Positions 49,974-58,415 of a DNA stretch of 64,000 nt are shown here, in pieces; positions within the stretch are counted from its first letter, which is position 1; each line of letters begins with the position of its first letter. This DNA is from CAYPTB01 sp964413535 (GTDB lineage: Bacteria > Planctomycetota > UBA1135 > GCA-002686595). Location of the stretch: contig CAYPTB010000008.1 of the NCBI GenBank assembly GCA_964413535.1, positions 124,001 through 188,000 on the forward strand. The letters run 5' to 3'. The translations under genes were made by a program, and so were the position numbers. Below the pieces are notes generated by a model. It saw nothing but the letters and a program-made list of their open reading frames with translations. It was not told the origin of the DNA and searched no databases.

Positions 49974-52883
49974 GTGTCAGGTCTCGACGCGGGCACCGGC
50001 GAGCGCGGGGACGAGCGTCTGCGCGTGCTCGTCGTGGAGGTGCTCGAGCGCATCGACCGCGACGGCGCCGGAGCGCTCGAGCAGGTCTGCGACGAGAACC
50101 CCGCTCTCGCGGCGCGCCTGCGGCGGCGCATCGAGAGCCTGCGCGAACTCGGTCTCGTGCAGGCGGGGAGCCACACGCGGCTGCCGGAGCGCCTGGGCGA
50201 ATTCCGGCTGATCGAGCGCATCGGCGCCGGCGGCATGGGCGTCGTGTACCGAGCGCTGCAGGAGTCGCTCGGCCGCGAGGTGGCGCTCAAGCTGATCCGC
50301 CCCGACGTCCTGCACCAGAGCGACGCGCACGAGCGCTTCCAGCGCGAGACGGAGATCGTCGCGCGCCTCCAGCACCCGGGCATCGTCCCGATCTACACCG
50401 TCGGCGACGAGGGCGACCTGCCCTGGTACGCGATGGAGCTCGTGCAGGGCTGCACGCTCGCCGAAGCGCTCGAGCCGCTCGAAGGGCGCGTCGCGCACGA
50501 GCTCTCCGGGCGCGATCTGTTGGTCGCCGTGTGCGAGCGCGCGAAGCTCGCGCTACCCGCGGTGCCGAGCCCCCTGTTCGCCGGCACCTGGGAAGAGACC
50601 TGCCTGCGCATCGTGCGCCAGGTCGCCGACGCGCTCGACCACGCCCACGCCCGCGGCGTCCTGCACCGCGACCTGAAGCCCAGCAACGCCATGGTCACGC
50701 CCGAGGGCCGCGTGATGCTGCTCGACTTCGGCCTCTCGCAGACCGAGGGCGCCGACACGCTCACGCGCACGGGTGACCACCTCGGCTCGCTGCCCTTCAT
50801 GCCGCCCGAGGTGCTGCGCGACGGACCGCGCGCGTTCGACCGTCAAAGCGACGTGTACGCGCTGGGCGTGTCGCTCTACAAGCTGCTCACGCTGCGCTTG
50901 CCCTTCGCGTCGTCGACCTTGCCCGCGACGATGGCCGCCATCCTCGAAGGGCGACCGGCACGGCCGCGTGCGCACGTTCCGGGCCTCTCGTGGGAGGCGG
51001 AGACCGTGTGCCTCGCGGCCATGGATCGCGATCCGCGCCGCCGCTACGCGACGGCCGCGGACTTCGCGCGCGACCTCGAGAACGCGCTCGAGCGTCGGCC
51101 CGTCGAAGCTCGCCGCGCGAGCTTCGCGCTGCGCGTCCGGCGCTGGGTGCAGCGCCGACCGGGTGAAGCGGTGGCGCTCGCGCTGGTCGTCGTGCTGCCG
51201 TCGATCGCGGCCGTGCTGCTCGAGCGCGAGGCGACTCGCGCGCGCGACGCGAGCGAGCTCGCGGGGAGCGAAGCGCAGCGGGCCCGGGAGGCGAACGAGC
51301 TCGCGCAGCTCGAAGCGCAGCGAGCCCTGGAAGCCACGGAGCTCGCGCAGAGCGAAGCACGGCGAGCGCAGTCCGCGAGCGAGCTCGCCCAGTTCGCGAC
51401 CGCGCGCGCGGAGGCGAACCTCGACCGCACCGTGAGCACCGTGCGAACCATGCTCGACCGCCTCTCGCGCAAGGAGCTCGAGCACGTGCCAGGCATGCTC
51501 GCGCTGCGCGAAGAGCTCTTCGCTCGGGCGAGTGACATGTACCACCAGCTCGAGCAGGAGCGGCCGAACGACGAGGACATCTGTCTGTTTGCCACGGATA
51601 TCGACCTCAACCGCGCGTCCCTCTTCTCCAGGCAGGGCCGCAACGCCGAGCTCGAGCCGATCCTGCGCCGCACGCTCGACCTGCTCGAGCCGTGGGCGCA
51701 AGGCGGACCGTTCGACCTGCGCCGGGCGCGCGCGATCACGCTCCTGCGGCTCGCCGACGGAGTCGCCGCGAACGACGACGACGAAGGAGCGGCGACACTG
51801 CGCTCCGAAGCCATCGAGGAGATGGAAGCCCTGTTGCGCGAGGGCGGCGCGGACGGCCAGCTCGAGGGCATCTACCTCGACGCGCTGTCCGAGCAAGTGC
51901 TCCGCGATCGCGCCGCGGGGAAGCCCGAGGGCAGCGCGGCGGAGCTCGCGCGCTTGCAAGGCCTCGCGCGCGACTTCGCCGCTCGCGACCCGGCGATGGG
52001 GCTCATCCTGCTCGGTGTGATCCTGCAGCGCTGCGGGAAGCTCGCGAGCTTCGAGGGACGCTTCGTCGAGGCGTACGAGCTCCAGCGCGAAGCCTTCGAC
52101 GTCTACGCGCGCCTGCTCGAGGCCGAGCCGCGCGACGAATGGAAGCGCTTCCTCGTCTCGGAGTCGGCGCACGACGCCGGGAGAGTCGCGAAGCGCGTCG
52201 ACGGATTCGACGAGGCGCAGCGGTGGCTCGAGATTGCCGCGCGCGAGATCGCGGTCGTCGTTCGCGACTTCCCCGGCGTCGAGCAGTACGAGGAGCACTC
52301 TGCGCGCGTGGACACGACCCTGGGCATCCTCGAGCTCGACCGCGGTCGACCCGAGACGGCGCGCGAGATGCTCGAGCTCGCCGCGTCGAAGTTCGAACTC
52401 CTCCGCGAGCGAGGGCCCGACATCTCGTCCGTGCAGCAGAACCTGGGCGAGGTCTGCACGCACCTCTCGAGCGCGCTCCTCGGCGTGGGCGAGCTCGCCG
52501 CGGCCGAGCGGGCACTCGACCGCGCGCGCGAGTGCTGCGAGAAGGCGATCGCACTCGATCCCCTGAACCACAAGGCGCGGCAGTGGCTCGCGATGGAGCG
52601 CATCGGGCGCGCGGACGTCCTGCTCGCGCGCGGTCTTCCGGCCGAAGCCGCGCGGCAGCTCGTCGAGGGGACGGAGCTCGCCGCGGGCGGGCCGAACACA
52701 ACGGTCCTGTGCGTCGACAGGCTGCTCGCATGCATCGAGCGCGCCGTGGAATCGGGTGATCCGGCGCTCGCGCAGGCGGTCCACGCGACTGCGCGGACGA
52801 TCGGGGCCTCGATCGAGCAACGCGGCGAGCTCGCGGGACATCCGGCCCTCGCCGCGCTGCAGAGCGCGTTGGAGCACGAATAG
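49974..52883 (+). CDS. Transmembrane Ser/Thr protein kinase with coiled-coil repeats and TPR-like region
   Basis: 969 residues. The N-terminal helical region (1-75) precedes a Hanks-type kinase: GAGGMGVVYRA, Lys106 (VALK), HRDLKPSN (231-238), DFGLS (251-255), APE replaced by PPE (FMPPEVL). A membrane helix follows (about 399-416). Outside it are four tandem 14-residue units (426-481, consensus A-x-ELAQ-x-EAQRA-x-E). A long helical TPR-like region runs to the C-terminus. This architecture with an ECF sigma gene 8 bases downstream is a known planctomycete arrangement. It phosphorylates Ser/Thr, perhaps to control that sigma factor. The alternative start is the ATG at 49965. Confidence 0.9.
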   Translation: MSGLDAGTGERGDERLRVLVVEVLERIDRDGAGALEQVCDENPALAARLRRRIESLRELGLVQAGSHTRLPERLGEFRLIERIGAGGMGVVYRALQESLGREVALKLIRPDVLHQSDAHERFQRETEIVARLQHPGIVPIYTVGDEGDLPWYAMELVQGCTLAEALEPLEGRVAHELSGRDLLVAVCERAKLALPAVPSPLFAGTWEETCLRIVRQVADALDHAHARGVLHRDLKPSNAMVTPEGRVMLLDFGLSQTEGADTLTRTGDHLGSLPFMPPEVLRDGPRAFDRQSDVYALGVSLYKLLTLRLPFASSTLPATMAAILEGRPARPRAHVPGLSWEAETVCLAAMDRDPRRRYATAADFARDLENALERRPVEARRASFALRVRRWVQRRPGEAVALALVVVLPSIAAVLLEREATRARDASELAGSEAQRAREANELAQLEAQRALEATELAQSEARRAQSASELAQFATARAEANLDRTVSTVRTMLDRLSRKELEHVPGMLALREELFARASDMYHQLEQERPNDEDICLFATDIDLNRASLFSRQGRNAELEPILRRTLDLLEPWAQGGPFDLRRARAITLLRLADGVAANDDDEGAATLRSEAIEEMEALLREGGADGQLEGIYLDALSEQVLRDRAAGKPEGSAAELARLQGLARDFAARDPAMGLILLGVILQRCGKLASFEGRFVEAYELQREAFDVYARLLEAEPRDEWKRFLVSESAHDAGRVAKRVDGFDEAQRWLEIAAREIAVVVRDFPGVEQYEEHSARVDTTLGILELDRGRPETAREMLELAASKFELLRERGPDISSVQQNLGEVCTHLSSALLGVGELAAAERALDRARECCEKAIALDPLNHKARQWLAMERIGRADVLLARGLPAEAARQLVEGTELAAGGPNTTVLCVDRLLACIERAVESGDPALAQAVHATARTIGASIEQRGELAGHPALAALQSALEHE
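51249..51416 (+). repeat. 42-bp tandem repeat (four copies) in kinase gene
   Basis: Four in-frame units of 42 bases encode ASELAGSEAQRARE, ANELAQLEAQRALE, ATELAQSEARRAQS and ASELAQFATARAEA. The units diverge at the DNA level, so this is an old or selected coiled-coil array, not a recent slippage product. Confidence 0.75.
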
Positions 52884-52891
52884 GAGCGCGC

Positions 52892-53488
52892 GTGGGCCAA
52901 GACGATCCGAGCGACCCTTCCCCCGAGCTCCCGCCGGCCGCGCCGGACATCGAAGGTCTCCTGCGCGAGCACTTGCCGGGCCTGCACGGCTTCGTGCGCC
53001 TGCGCACCGGCCCGATGCTGCGCTCGCTCGAGGAGACCTCGGACCTCGTGCAGTCGATCTGCCGCGAGATCCTCGAGCACCAGGATCGCTTCCAGCATCC
53101 CGACCGCGACGGCTTCAAGCGCTGGCTCTACGCGACCGCGCTGCGCAAGATCGCGAGCCGCGGCGAGTACCACCGCGCGCAGAAGCGCGAGATCGGCCGG
53201 CGCGTGCCGCTCGGACCCACGCCGGACGGCTCCGATGCCGACGGCCTGCTCGCCGCCTACGGCAGCTTCTGCTCGCCGAGCCGCGTCGTGGGCGCGCGCG
53301 AGGAGATCGCGCGCATCGAAGGCGCCTTCGACCGCCTACCCGACCACTACCGCGAGGTGATCTCGCTCGCCCGCATCGCCGGCCTCTCCCACGCCGAGAT
53401 CGCGCAACGCACCGGCCGCTCCGAAGGCGCCACGCGCGTCCTGCTCTACCGCGCCCTCGAAGCGCTGTCGGAGCTGCTGGAGAAGTGA
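52892..53488 (+). CDS. ECF sigma factor linked to the kinase
   Basis: 198 residues from a GTG 8 bases after the kinase stop. Region 2 is LPGLHGFVRLRTGPMLRSLEETSDLVQSICREIL and FKRWLYATALRKI. Region 4 is RLPDHYREVISLARIAGLSHAEIAQRTGRSEGATRVLLYRALEAL. This variant lacks an anti-sigma gene; a kinase in the same operon is the probable regulator, by analogy with kinase-linked ECF groups in planctomycetes and verrucomicrobia. The linker between regions 2 and 4 has the Ser/Tyr-rich AAYGSFCSPSRVVGARE, a possible phosphorylation region. Confidence 0.88.
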   Translation: MGQDDPSDPSPELPPAAPDIEGLLREHLPGLHGFVRLRTGPMLRSLEETSDLVQSICREILEHQDRFQHPDRDGFKRWLYATALRKIASRGEYHRAQKREIGRRVPLGPTPDGSDADGLLAAYGSFCSPSRVVGAREEIARIEGAFDRLPDHYREVISLARIAGLSHAEIAQRTGRSEGATRVLLYRALEALSELLEK

Positions 53489-53545
53489 CAGGGAGCCCGC
53501 TCGAGCACCGCGAACTCCTTGACGAGGAGGCGGGCGAGCCTCGTT

Positions 53546-53986
53546 TCACCCGCGCTTCCTCTTCGTCTCTGGCTTCGGACGGTTCACGACGCGGTGCACG
53601 AACTTCAGGCCGGACCACGTGTCGTCGATCGCGCAGATCTTCGTGTCGACGAGGCCGGTCGAGAGGCCGTACTGGCGCGCGATCTCCTCGGTGAGGTCGG
53701 TCGCGACGCCGGAGGACTTCTTCGGCCAGGCGATCCAGAGCATGCCGTCGGGGAAGATCGCCTTCGCGAGCGGCGGGAAGCGTTTCTCGAGCTCGGTCTT
53801 CGACTTCACGAACAGCACGGCGAGGTCGAGCGACTTCCCGGGCCGCGCGAGCACCTGAACGTCGTCCGGGAGCTCGCCGAGGGTATTCGCGAAGTCCGTT
53901 GGAGCGCCCTGGAACACGCAGCGCGAGCCGAGCGCGATCCCGAGCTTCTTCGGTAGCGGCGTTCCGGAATAGCCGGCGGGGGTCAT
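53546..53986 (-). CDS. DUF3052-family protein
   Basis: 146 residues. The start MTPAGYSGTPLPKKLGIALG and the segments SLDLAVLFVKSKTELEKRF, PDGMLWIAWPKKSSGVATDLTEE and LVDTKICAIDDTWSGLKFV match the DUF3052 family throughout, including the [SA]G-x-TDL-E and V-D-x-K-[VI]-CA-[IV]-D-x-TWSGL core. The role is unknown; members are single-domain and cytoplasmic. The C-terminus is Lys/Arg-rich. It is convergent with the ECF sigma gene. Confidence 0.9.
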   Translation of the reverse strand: MTPAGYSGTPLPKKLGIALGSRCVFQGAPTDFANTLGELPDDVQVLARPGKSLDLAVLFVKSKTELEKRFPPLAKAIFPDGMLWIAWPKKSSGVATDLTEEIARQYGLSTGLVDTKICAIDDTWSGLKFVHRVVNRPKPETKRKRG

Positions 53987-54131
53987 GGTGACCCGGAATC
54001 GCTCCGGAACTGCCTCGAGCTGGCGCCGCGCCGACTATCCGGCTCCGGAGGATTCTCCGTGCCTGGAGAATCGAAGCTGTGCCGGCGCGACGTCCAGCGG
54101 GGTAGGCAGGCGCCTGCTCCCGGAGCGGCGA

Positions 54132-56471
54132 TCATCCCGTGAACGACGCCTCCGCCAGGCGCTGCTTGCGGTCGCGGGCGAAGCGCGCGATGCCGTCCCA
54201 CAGGGCCGCGGGATCGATGTGGGCTTCCACCTTCAGCTCCTCGACGCTGCCGCCCGTGCGCCAGCGGTCGTCGAAGTCGGGCGTCATCGCGTAGCGCGCG
54301 GCGACTTGATTGGGCAGCCAATCGTGCATCAGGCGGCGCGCCTGGTTCGAGATCACGGTCGAGTCGAGCCAGTGCTCGCGCGGCAGGACCTGGCGGCGGT
54401 AGGACTCGTTCTGCATGCGGAAGAGCTCGGGCGAGACGAGCTGCACGAGCTTCACGTTCGGGCCCTCGCCCGCGAGGAGGCGTGGGAGCAGCGCGTGGAC
54501 CGACTCGGTCGTGCTCGTGCCCTGCACGAGCAGCGTGCCCTCGATCGGACGCTTGGGATCGTGCGGCTTGATGACGTACGCGCCCTTGGCCGCGTCGAGG
54601 TGCGACGGCATCCCGAGCTTCGCGCGATCGGGGCTCGTGACCGCCGGCCGCGTGAGGTGCAGCGCGACGATCGGCGCGTCGCTCATGAGTGCGGCGGCGA
54701 GCGCGGGCGCTACCTCGTTGTGCTCCCACGGGTACAGGTTCACGACGTAGCCGTCGGGGAAGAGCTGCGTGACGCCCGGCGCGAAGATGCCGAAGTGCGT
54801 GCGGCTGTCCTCGGCCGTCTCGGGGCCCGAGTGGCCGGCGACCCAGATCACACGGCCGACCTCGAGCTCGCAGTCCTGGGCGAGCTGGCTGAAGAGCCGC
54901 ATCAGCCCGTACTTCAGGTAGGAGAACGAGCCGTAGGTCGAGCAGGCGCCCCAGAAGCCGGCGAACTCGCGCTCCGGATCGCGCGACATGTTCACCGTCG
55001 CGAGGCCGACGGTCAGACCCGAATTCGTGAACTCGGTGATCTGCTGCGGCAAGAGGCTCCCGCCCGGATTCGCGACGCGGTCGTACCAGTCGAAGCCCTT
55101 GAAGCCGCCGAAGCCCTTCGCGAAGCCCGAGATGTTCGTCGAATCGGCGAGATCCGCGGAGCACGCGAGTACGAGCGGCCGGCCCATTTCCTTCGCCGCC
55201 TTCGCGTTGACCCACGCGGCGAAGGTCGAGAAGCCCTGGCGGTTCGGCGCCTTCGTGCCGGGCGCGACGAAGAGCTCCGCCGGCAGCTTCGCGGGCTCGA
55301 GCCAGCGTCGGTCCTGCGCCAGGTTCACGCTCCCCGCGCGCGTCGTGACGCCGTCGATCTCCTCGGGCACCGACTCACCCAGCTCGACCAGCGTGTCGGA
55401 GAGGTACTCGACGAGCGCGCGGTCCTCCTTCAGCACCGAGAAGACGGTCTCGAACCAGCCGCGCGTCTGCTCGCGGCACTTCTCCTCGCCCGGGTCCGCC
55501 GTGTCGCCGAACCCCGCGAACTCCACCCCGTACTTCTGCTGGAAGTCGGCGCGGCACTGCCAGAACAGCTCGCTGTTGCGCTTGTGCGCCGTGCCGTGCG
55601 AGTGGAAGTCGAACTTGTGGTAGCCGCGCCCCTTGCGCGTCTTGAACCACACCATCCCGGGCCGGCCCGCGGCCTCCTCGTCGTGCACGATCTCGAGCAG
55701 CGCGCGCGTGACCTCGGCGTAGTCGTCGCCCTTCTCCGTGCCCGCCACGCGCCAGCCGTAGGGCTCGTACCACTCGCGCGGCGTGCCGTGCACCACCGCC
55801 GAGTTGGGGAAGAAGTCGATGCCGTGGTCGTTCCAGTCGAAGAGCACGATCAGGTTGTCGAGCCCCAGGCCCCAGGCCGAGTTCTTCGTCTCGTGGTGCG
55901 CGCCCGCCGTGTGCCCGCCCTCGCCCTCGACCGCGAACACGCGCACGCCCTTCGCCTTCGCGTGCTTGAGCGCCATCGCTTCTCCGAGCGCCGCCGGCAT
56001 CCCGTGCCCCGACGGCCCCGTGTTGAACTTGAAGAAGAGCGTCTTGCCCTCCATCTCCGCGTGCCCGGCGAGGTGCCTGTTGTGGCGCAGCCACAAGAGG
56101 TCCTCCCACGTGAGCTGCCGCTCCTCCGCCTTCGGCACGAGGAAACGCGCGTCGCGCGTCTCGGCGTAGCGCAGCCGCAGCGCCTCGTTGTAGACCGCGA
56201 GCAGCGCGTACACGACCGGACAGCAGTGCCCCGCCACGAGCACGTAGCGGTCCCCGAACGCGAGCTCCGGCCGCCGGATGTCGAAGCGCATCCCGGCGCC
56301 GAGCGTCGCCGCCACCATCATCTGCACCTTCGAACGCGAGCCGCCCGGGTGCCCGCTCTGCCGCAGGTTGAGCATCAGGTCGATCGACTGGTCGATCAGG
56401 TCCCCGATCTTCTCCCAGTGGTGGAAGTTGCGAGCGAGCGTCTCGAAGTGCGGTCGCGCGAGGGTCTGCAT
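54132..56471 (-). CDS. Transketolase
   Basis: 779 residues from the ATG before QTLARPHF. Transketolase features: SGHPGGSRSKVQM near the N-terminus, GPSGHGMPAALGEAMALKHAK, and the thiamine-diphosphate segment EGEGGHTAGAHHETKNSAWG...LFDWND (Gly-Glu-Gly in place of Gly-Asp-Gly). The pyrimidine-domain glutamate is in the region EFTNSGLTVG, then the C-terminal domain TLLVQGTSTTESVHALLP. It is about 110 residues longer than E. coli TktA. It transfers two-carbon units in the pentose phosphate pathway. Unusual length and variant motifs suggest a divergent clade. Confidence 0.88.
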   Translation of the reverse strand: MQTLARPHFETLARNFHHWEKIGDLIDQSIDLMLNLRQSGHPGGSRSKVQMMVAATLGAGMRFDIRRPELAFGDRYVLVAGHCCPVVYALLAVYNEALRLRYAETRDARFLVPKAEERQLTWEDLLWLRHNRHLAGHAEMEGKTLFFKFNTGPSGHGMPAALGEAMALKHAKAKGVRVFAVEGEGGHTAGAHHETKNSAWGLGLDNLIVLFDWNDHGIDFFPNSAVVHGTPREWYEPYGWRVAGTEKGDDYAEVTRALLEIVHDEEAAGRPGMVWFKTRKGRGYHKFDFHSHGTAHKRNSELFWQCRADFQQKYGVEFAGFGDTADPGEEKCREQTRGWFETVFSVLKEDRALVEYLSDTLVELGESVPEEIDGVTTRAGSVNLAQDRRWLEPAKLPAELFVAPGTKAPNRQGFSTFAAWVNAKAAKEMGRPLVLACSADLADSTNISGFAKGFGGFKGFDWYDRVANPGGSLLPQQITEFTNSGLTVGLATVNMSRDPEREFAGFWGACSTYGSFSYLKYGLMRLFSQLAQDCELEVGRVIWVAGHSGPETAEDSRTHFGIFAPGVTQLFPDGYVVNLYPWEHNEVAPALAAALMSDAPIVALHLTRPAVTSPDRAKLGMPSHLDAAKGAYVIKPHDPKRPIEGTLLVQGTSTTESVHALLPRLLAGEGPNVKLVQLVSPELFRMQNESYRRQVLPREHWLDSTVISNQARRLMHDWLPNQVAARYAMTPDFDDRWRTGGSVEELKVEAHIDPAALWDGIARFARDRKQRLAEASFTG

Positions 56472-56507
56472 GGAAGGGGAGCTCACCTTGGTCCGAACGG
56501 AGCGGCC

Positions 56508-56513
56508 ACTATA
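56508..56513 (-). promoter_or_regulatory. -10-like TATAGT before transketolase
   Basis: On the minus strand TATAGT lies 36 bases before the ATG at 56471. I see no clear -35 at the expected distance. Confidence 0.35.
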
Positions 56514-56725
56514 CCGCCCGTTCAGAGCAGGGCGCCCGCGCGACGAACCGCCGGAACCGGCCCGTACCCGAGGGTTTCGCGAGCGCGGGCTTCTCACGAC
56601 GGCGCAGTGGAGCCGCGCCCCGTCGATCGAGAGGACGCGGTGTCCCGGCCGCGCGGGGGCGCGGCGTCCCGTTCGCCGCAAAGACGCGTCGCGCCCCCTT
56701 TGCCCCGTGCGAGGGTTCATCCAGA

Positions 56726-58306
56726 ATGGAGCACGTGGTAGATGGGCAATGGATGGCTGTCCTCTTCCTGCTCGGGCTCGCCGCAGGGGGACGGAACGAG
56801 CCGGACAGCGACCGCGACGGCCTCTCGGACTTCGCCGAGACGCACAAGTACTTCACCGATCCGTTCGCGGCCGACAGCGACGGCGACGGCGTGCCGGACG
56901 GCGACTGGCGCGAGCGCCGCGAGTACCAGTACACGGTCCGCACGGTCGTGCAGGTCATGCGGCCGGTGACGGTCGAGTTCCTCGACGACGACCACCAGGA
57001 CGTGCGCGTGCTCGACGAGACCGCGGAGTACGTGGAGCTCGAGGTGATCCACTACCCGTTCACGACGGTCGCGGCGGCGATCGCGGCCGACCCGGACTGG
57101 CGCCGCACGGCCGCGGCCATGCCGGAGTGGACGGCGCCGGGCCCCACCGCCGACTGGACGCCCGCACTGCGCAACGAGCTCGTCGCCGAGCTCGGCGCCG
57201 CCGGCATCGACGCCGCCGCCCTCGACGACCTCGAGCTCGTGCGGCGCGCGTCGCGCTGGCTGTGCGAGCGCGGAAAGCCCCACGACTTCCTCACGACGTT
57301 CGCAACGGCCTTCGACGCGAGTGGGAAGCGGTTCCTGCCGGACGACCTGGCCGCGGCGCTGCGCCTCGACCCGCCGGCGCTCGAGCGCCACTGGGAGCGC
57401 GACGTCTCCGCGCGCGGCATGTTCGAGCAGCGCGTGCGCGGGAGCTGCTCCCCGACCGCGATCTACCTGAACGGCTGCCTGCGCGCGCTCGGCATCCCGA
57501 CGCGCATCGTGCTGTGTATCCCGGTCGTCGACGCGAACGATCCCGGGGAGCGGCGTCTCCTGGAGCGCGGCCTCACCCATCACGCGTTGCGCGAGCAGGT
57601 GACGGCGGCCATCGCGAAGCTCGAGGGCTCCTGGGCATCGCACTCGTTCAACGAGGTCTTCGTGGGCGGCCGTTGGCGACGCCTCGACCACGCGAAGCTC
57701 GGCCGGGGCATCGCGGATCCCGATCTCTTCGGACTCATCACGCACGTCGCGACCTTCTCCGACTGGGCCGACGCGCGCATGGCGGACACCATCGGCCGCC
57801 GCCAGACGCTGCGCCGCTACGACGACCTCTTCGGCGGCCCCAACCCCTACTCGACGATCTCCCTGCGCGACGAGTTCGGCCCGCACTGCCGGCTCGAGAA
57901 CCCGCCGCCCGAGCCGCTCGCCGGGCGCGTGACGGCCGCGCACTGGGGCGACGGTCCCGACGTCCCGCCCGACGTGAGCGCGTGGTTCGCGGAGCGCGGC
58001 GTGTTCGGGCTCGTCGTGCGCATCGAGGGTCCCAAGGGCGTCGACGAGATGAAGCGACTACTCGCCGAGAGCGACGTGCGCGTCCACCTCGTCGCGCAGG
58101 GCAAACCTACGCTCGCCGTCGAGCTCGCCGCGGGCAACTTCTGGTGGAAGAACGACCACGCGCTCGTGGTCGTGCCCTTCGGCCGCGCGGACCGCGAGGG
58201 CCTCGACCCGAGCACGTCGTACCGCTTCGTCCCGCGCAACGAGCGCGGCAGCGCCTGGAAAGTTGCCGACACCGCGCTCGTTCCGCCGCGCGCGAGCGCC
58301 CGCTGA
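56726..58306 (+). CDS. Transglutaminase-like protein with Ca-binding repeats
   Basis: 526 residues. The N-terminus has a short hydrophobic stretch (MAVLFLLGLAAGG), possibly a weak signal sequence, then two Ca loops (DSDRDGLSDFAETHKYF and DSDGDGVPDGDW). The transglutaminase core has Cys in RGSCSPTAIYLNGCLRALGIPTRIV, His in SHSFNEVFVGGRWRRLDHAK and the following Asp. These provide the Cys-His-Asp triad of protease or crosslinking enzymes. The C-terminal third (VFGLVVRIEGPKGVDEMKRLL to WWKNDHALVVVP) is beta-rich and unfamiliar. The true start could be the ATG at 56753. It is divergent from transketolase. Confidence 0.82.
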   Translation: MEHVVDGQWMAVLFLLGLAAGGRNEPDSDRDGLSDFAETHKYFTDPFAADSDGDGVPDGDWRERREYQYTVRTVVQVMRPVTVEFLDDDHQDVRVLDETAEYVELEVIHYPFTTVAAAIAADPDWRRTAAAMPEWTAPGPTADWTPALRNELVAELGAAGIDAAALDDLELVRRASRWLCERGKPHDFLTTFATAFDASGKRFLPDDLAAALRLDPPALERHWERDVSARGMFEQRVRGSCSPTAIYLNGCLRALGIPTRIVLCIPVVDANDPGERRLLERGLTHHALREQVTAAIAKLEGSWASHSFNEVFVGGRWRRLDHAKLGRGIADPDLFGLITHVATFSDWADARMADTIGRRQTLRRYDDLFGGPNPYSTISLRDEFGPHCRLENPPPEPLAGRVTAAHWGDGPDVPPDVSAWFAERGVFGLVVRIEGPKGVDEMKRLLAESDVRVHLVAQGKPTLAVELAAGNFWWKNDHALVVVPFGRADREGLDPSTSYRFVPRNERGSAWKVADTALVPPRASAR

Positions 58307-58415
58307 TCTCCGCGGCGGCTCGCGCTGCATGGATCGCTCGCGTGCACCTGGTGCTGCACGGCCGAGCGCGACTGGCGGATAGCGCCACGTCGACGAGCGG
58401 CGGGGCGGCGGGGCG

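Noticed and set aside
53985..56741. 918-codon plus-strand open frame
   Set aside because: Antisense to transketolase and not protein-like.
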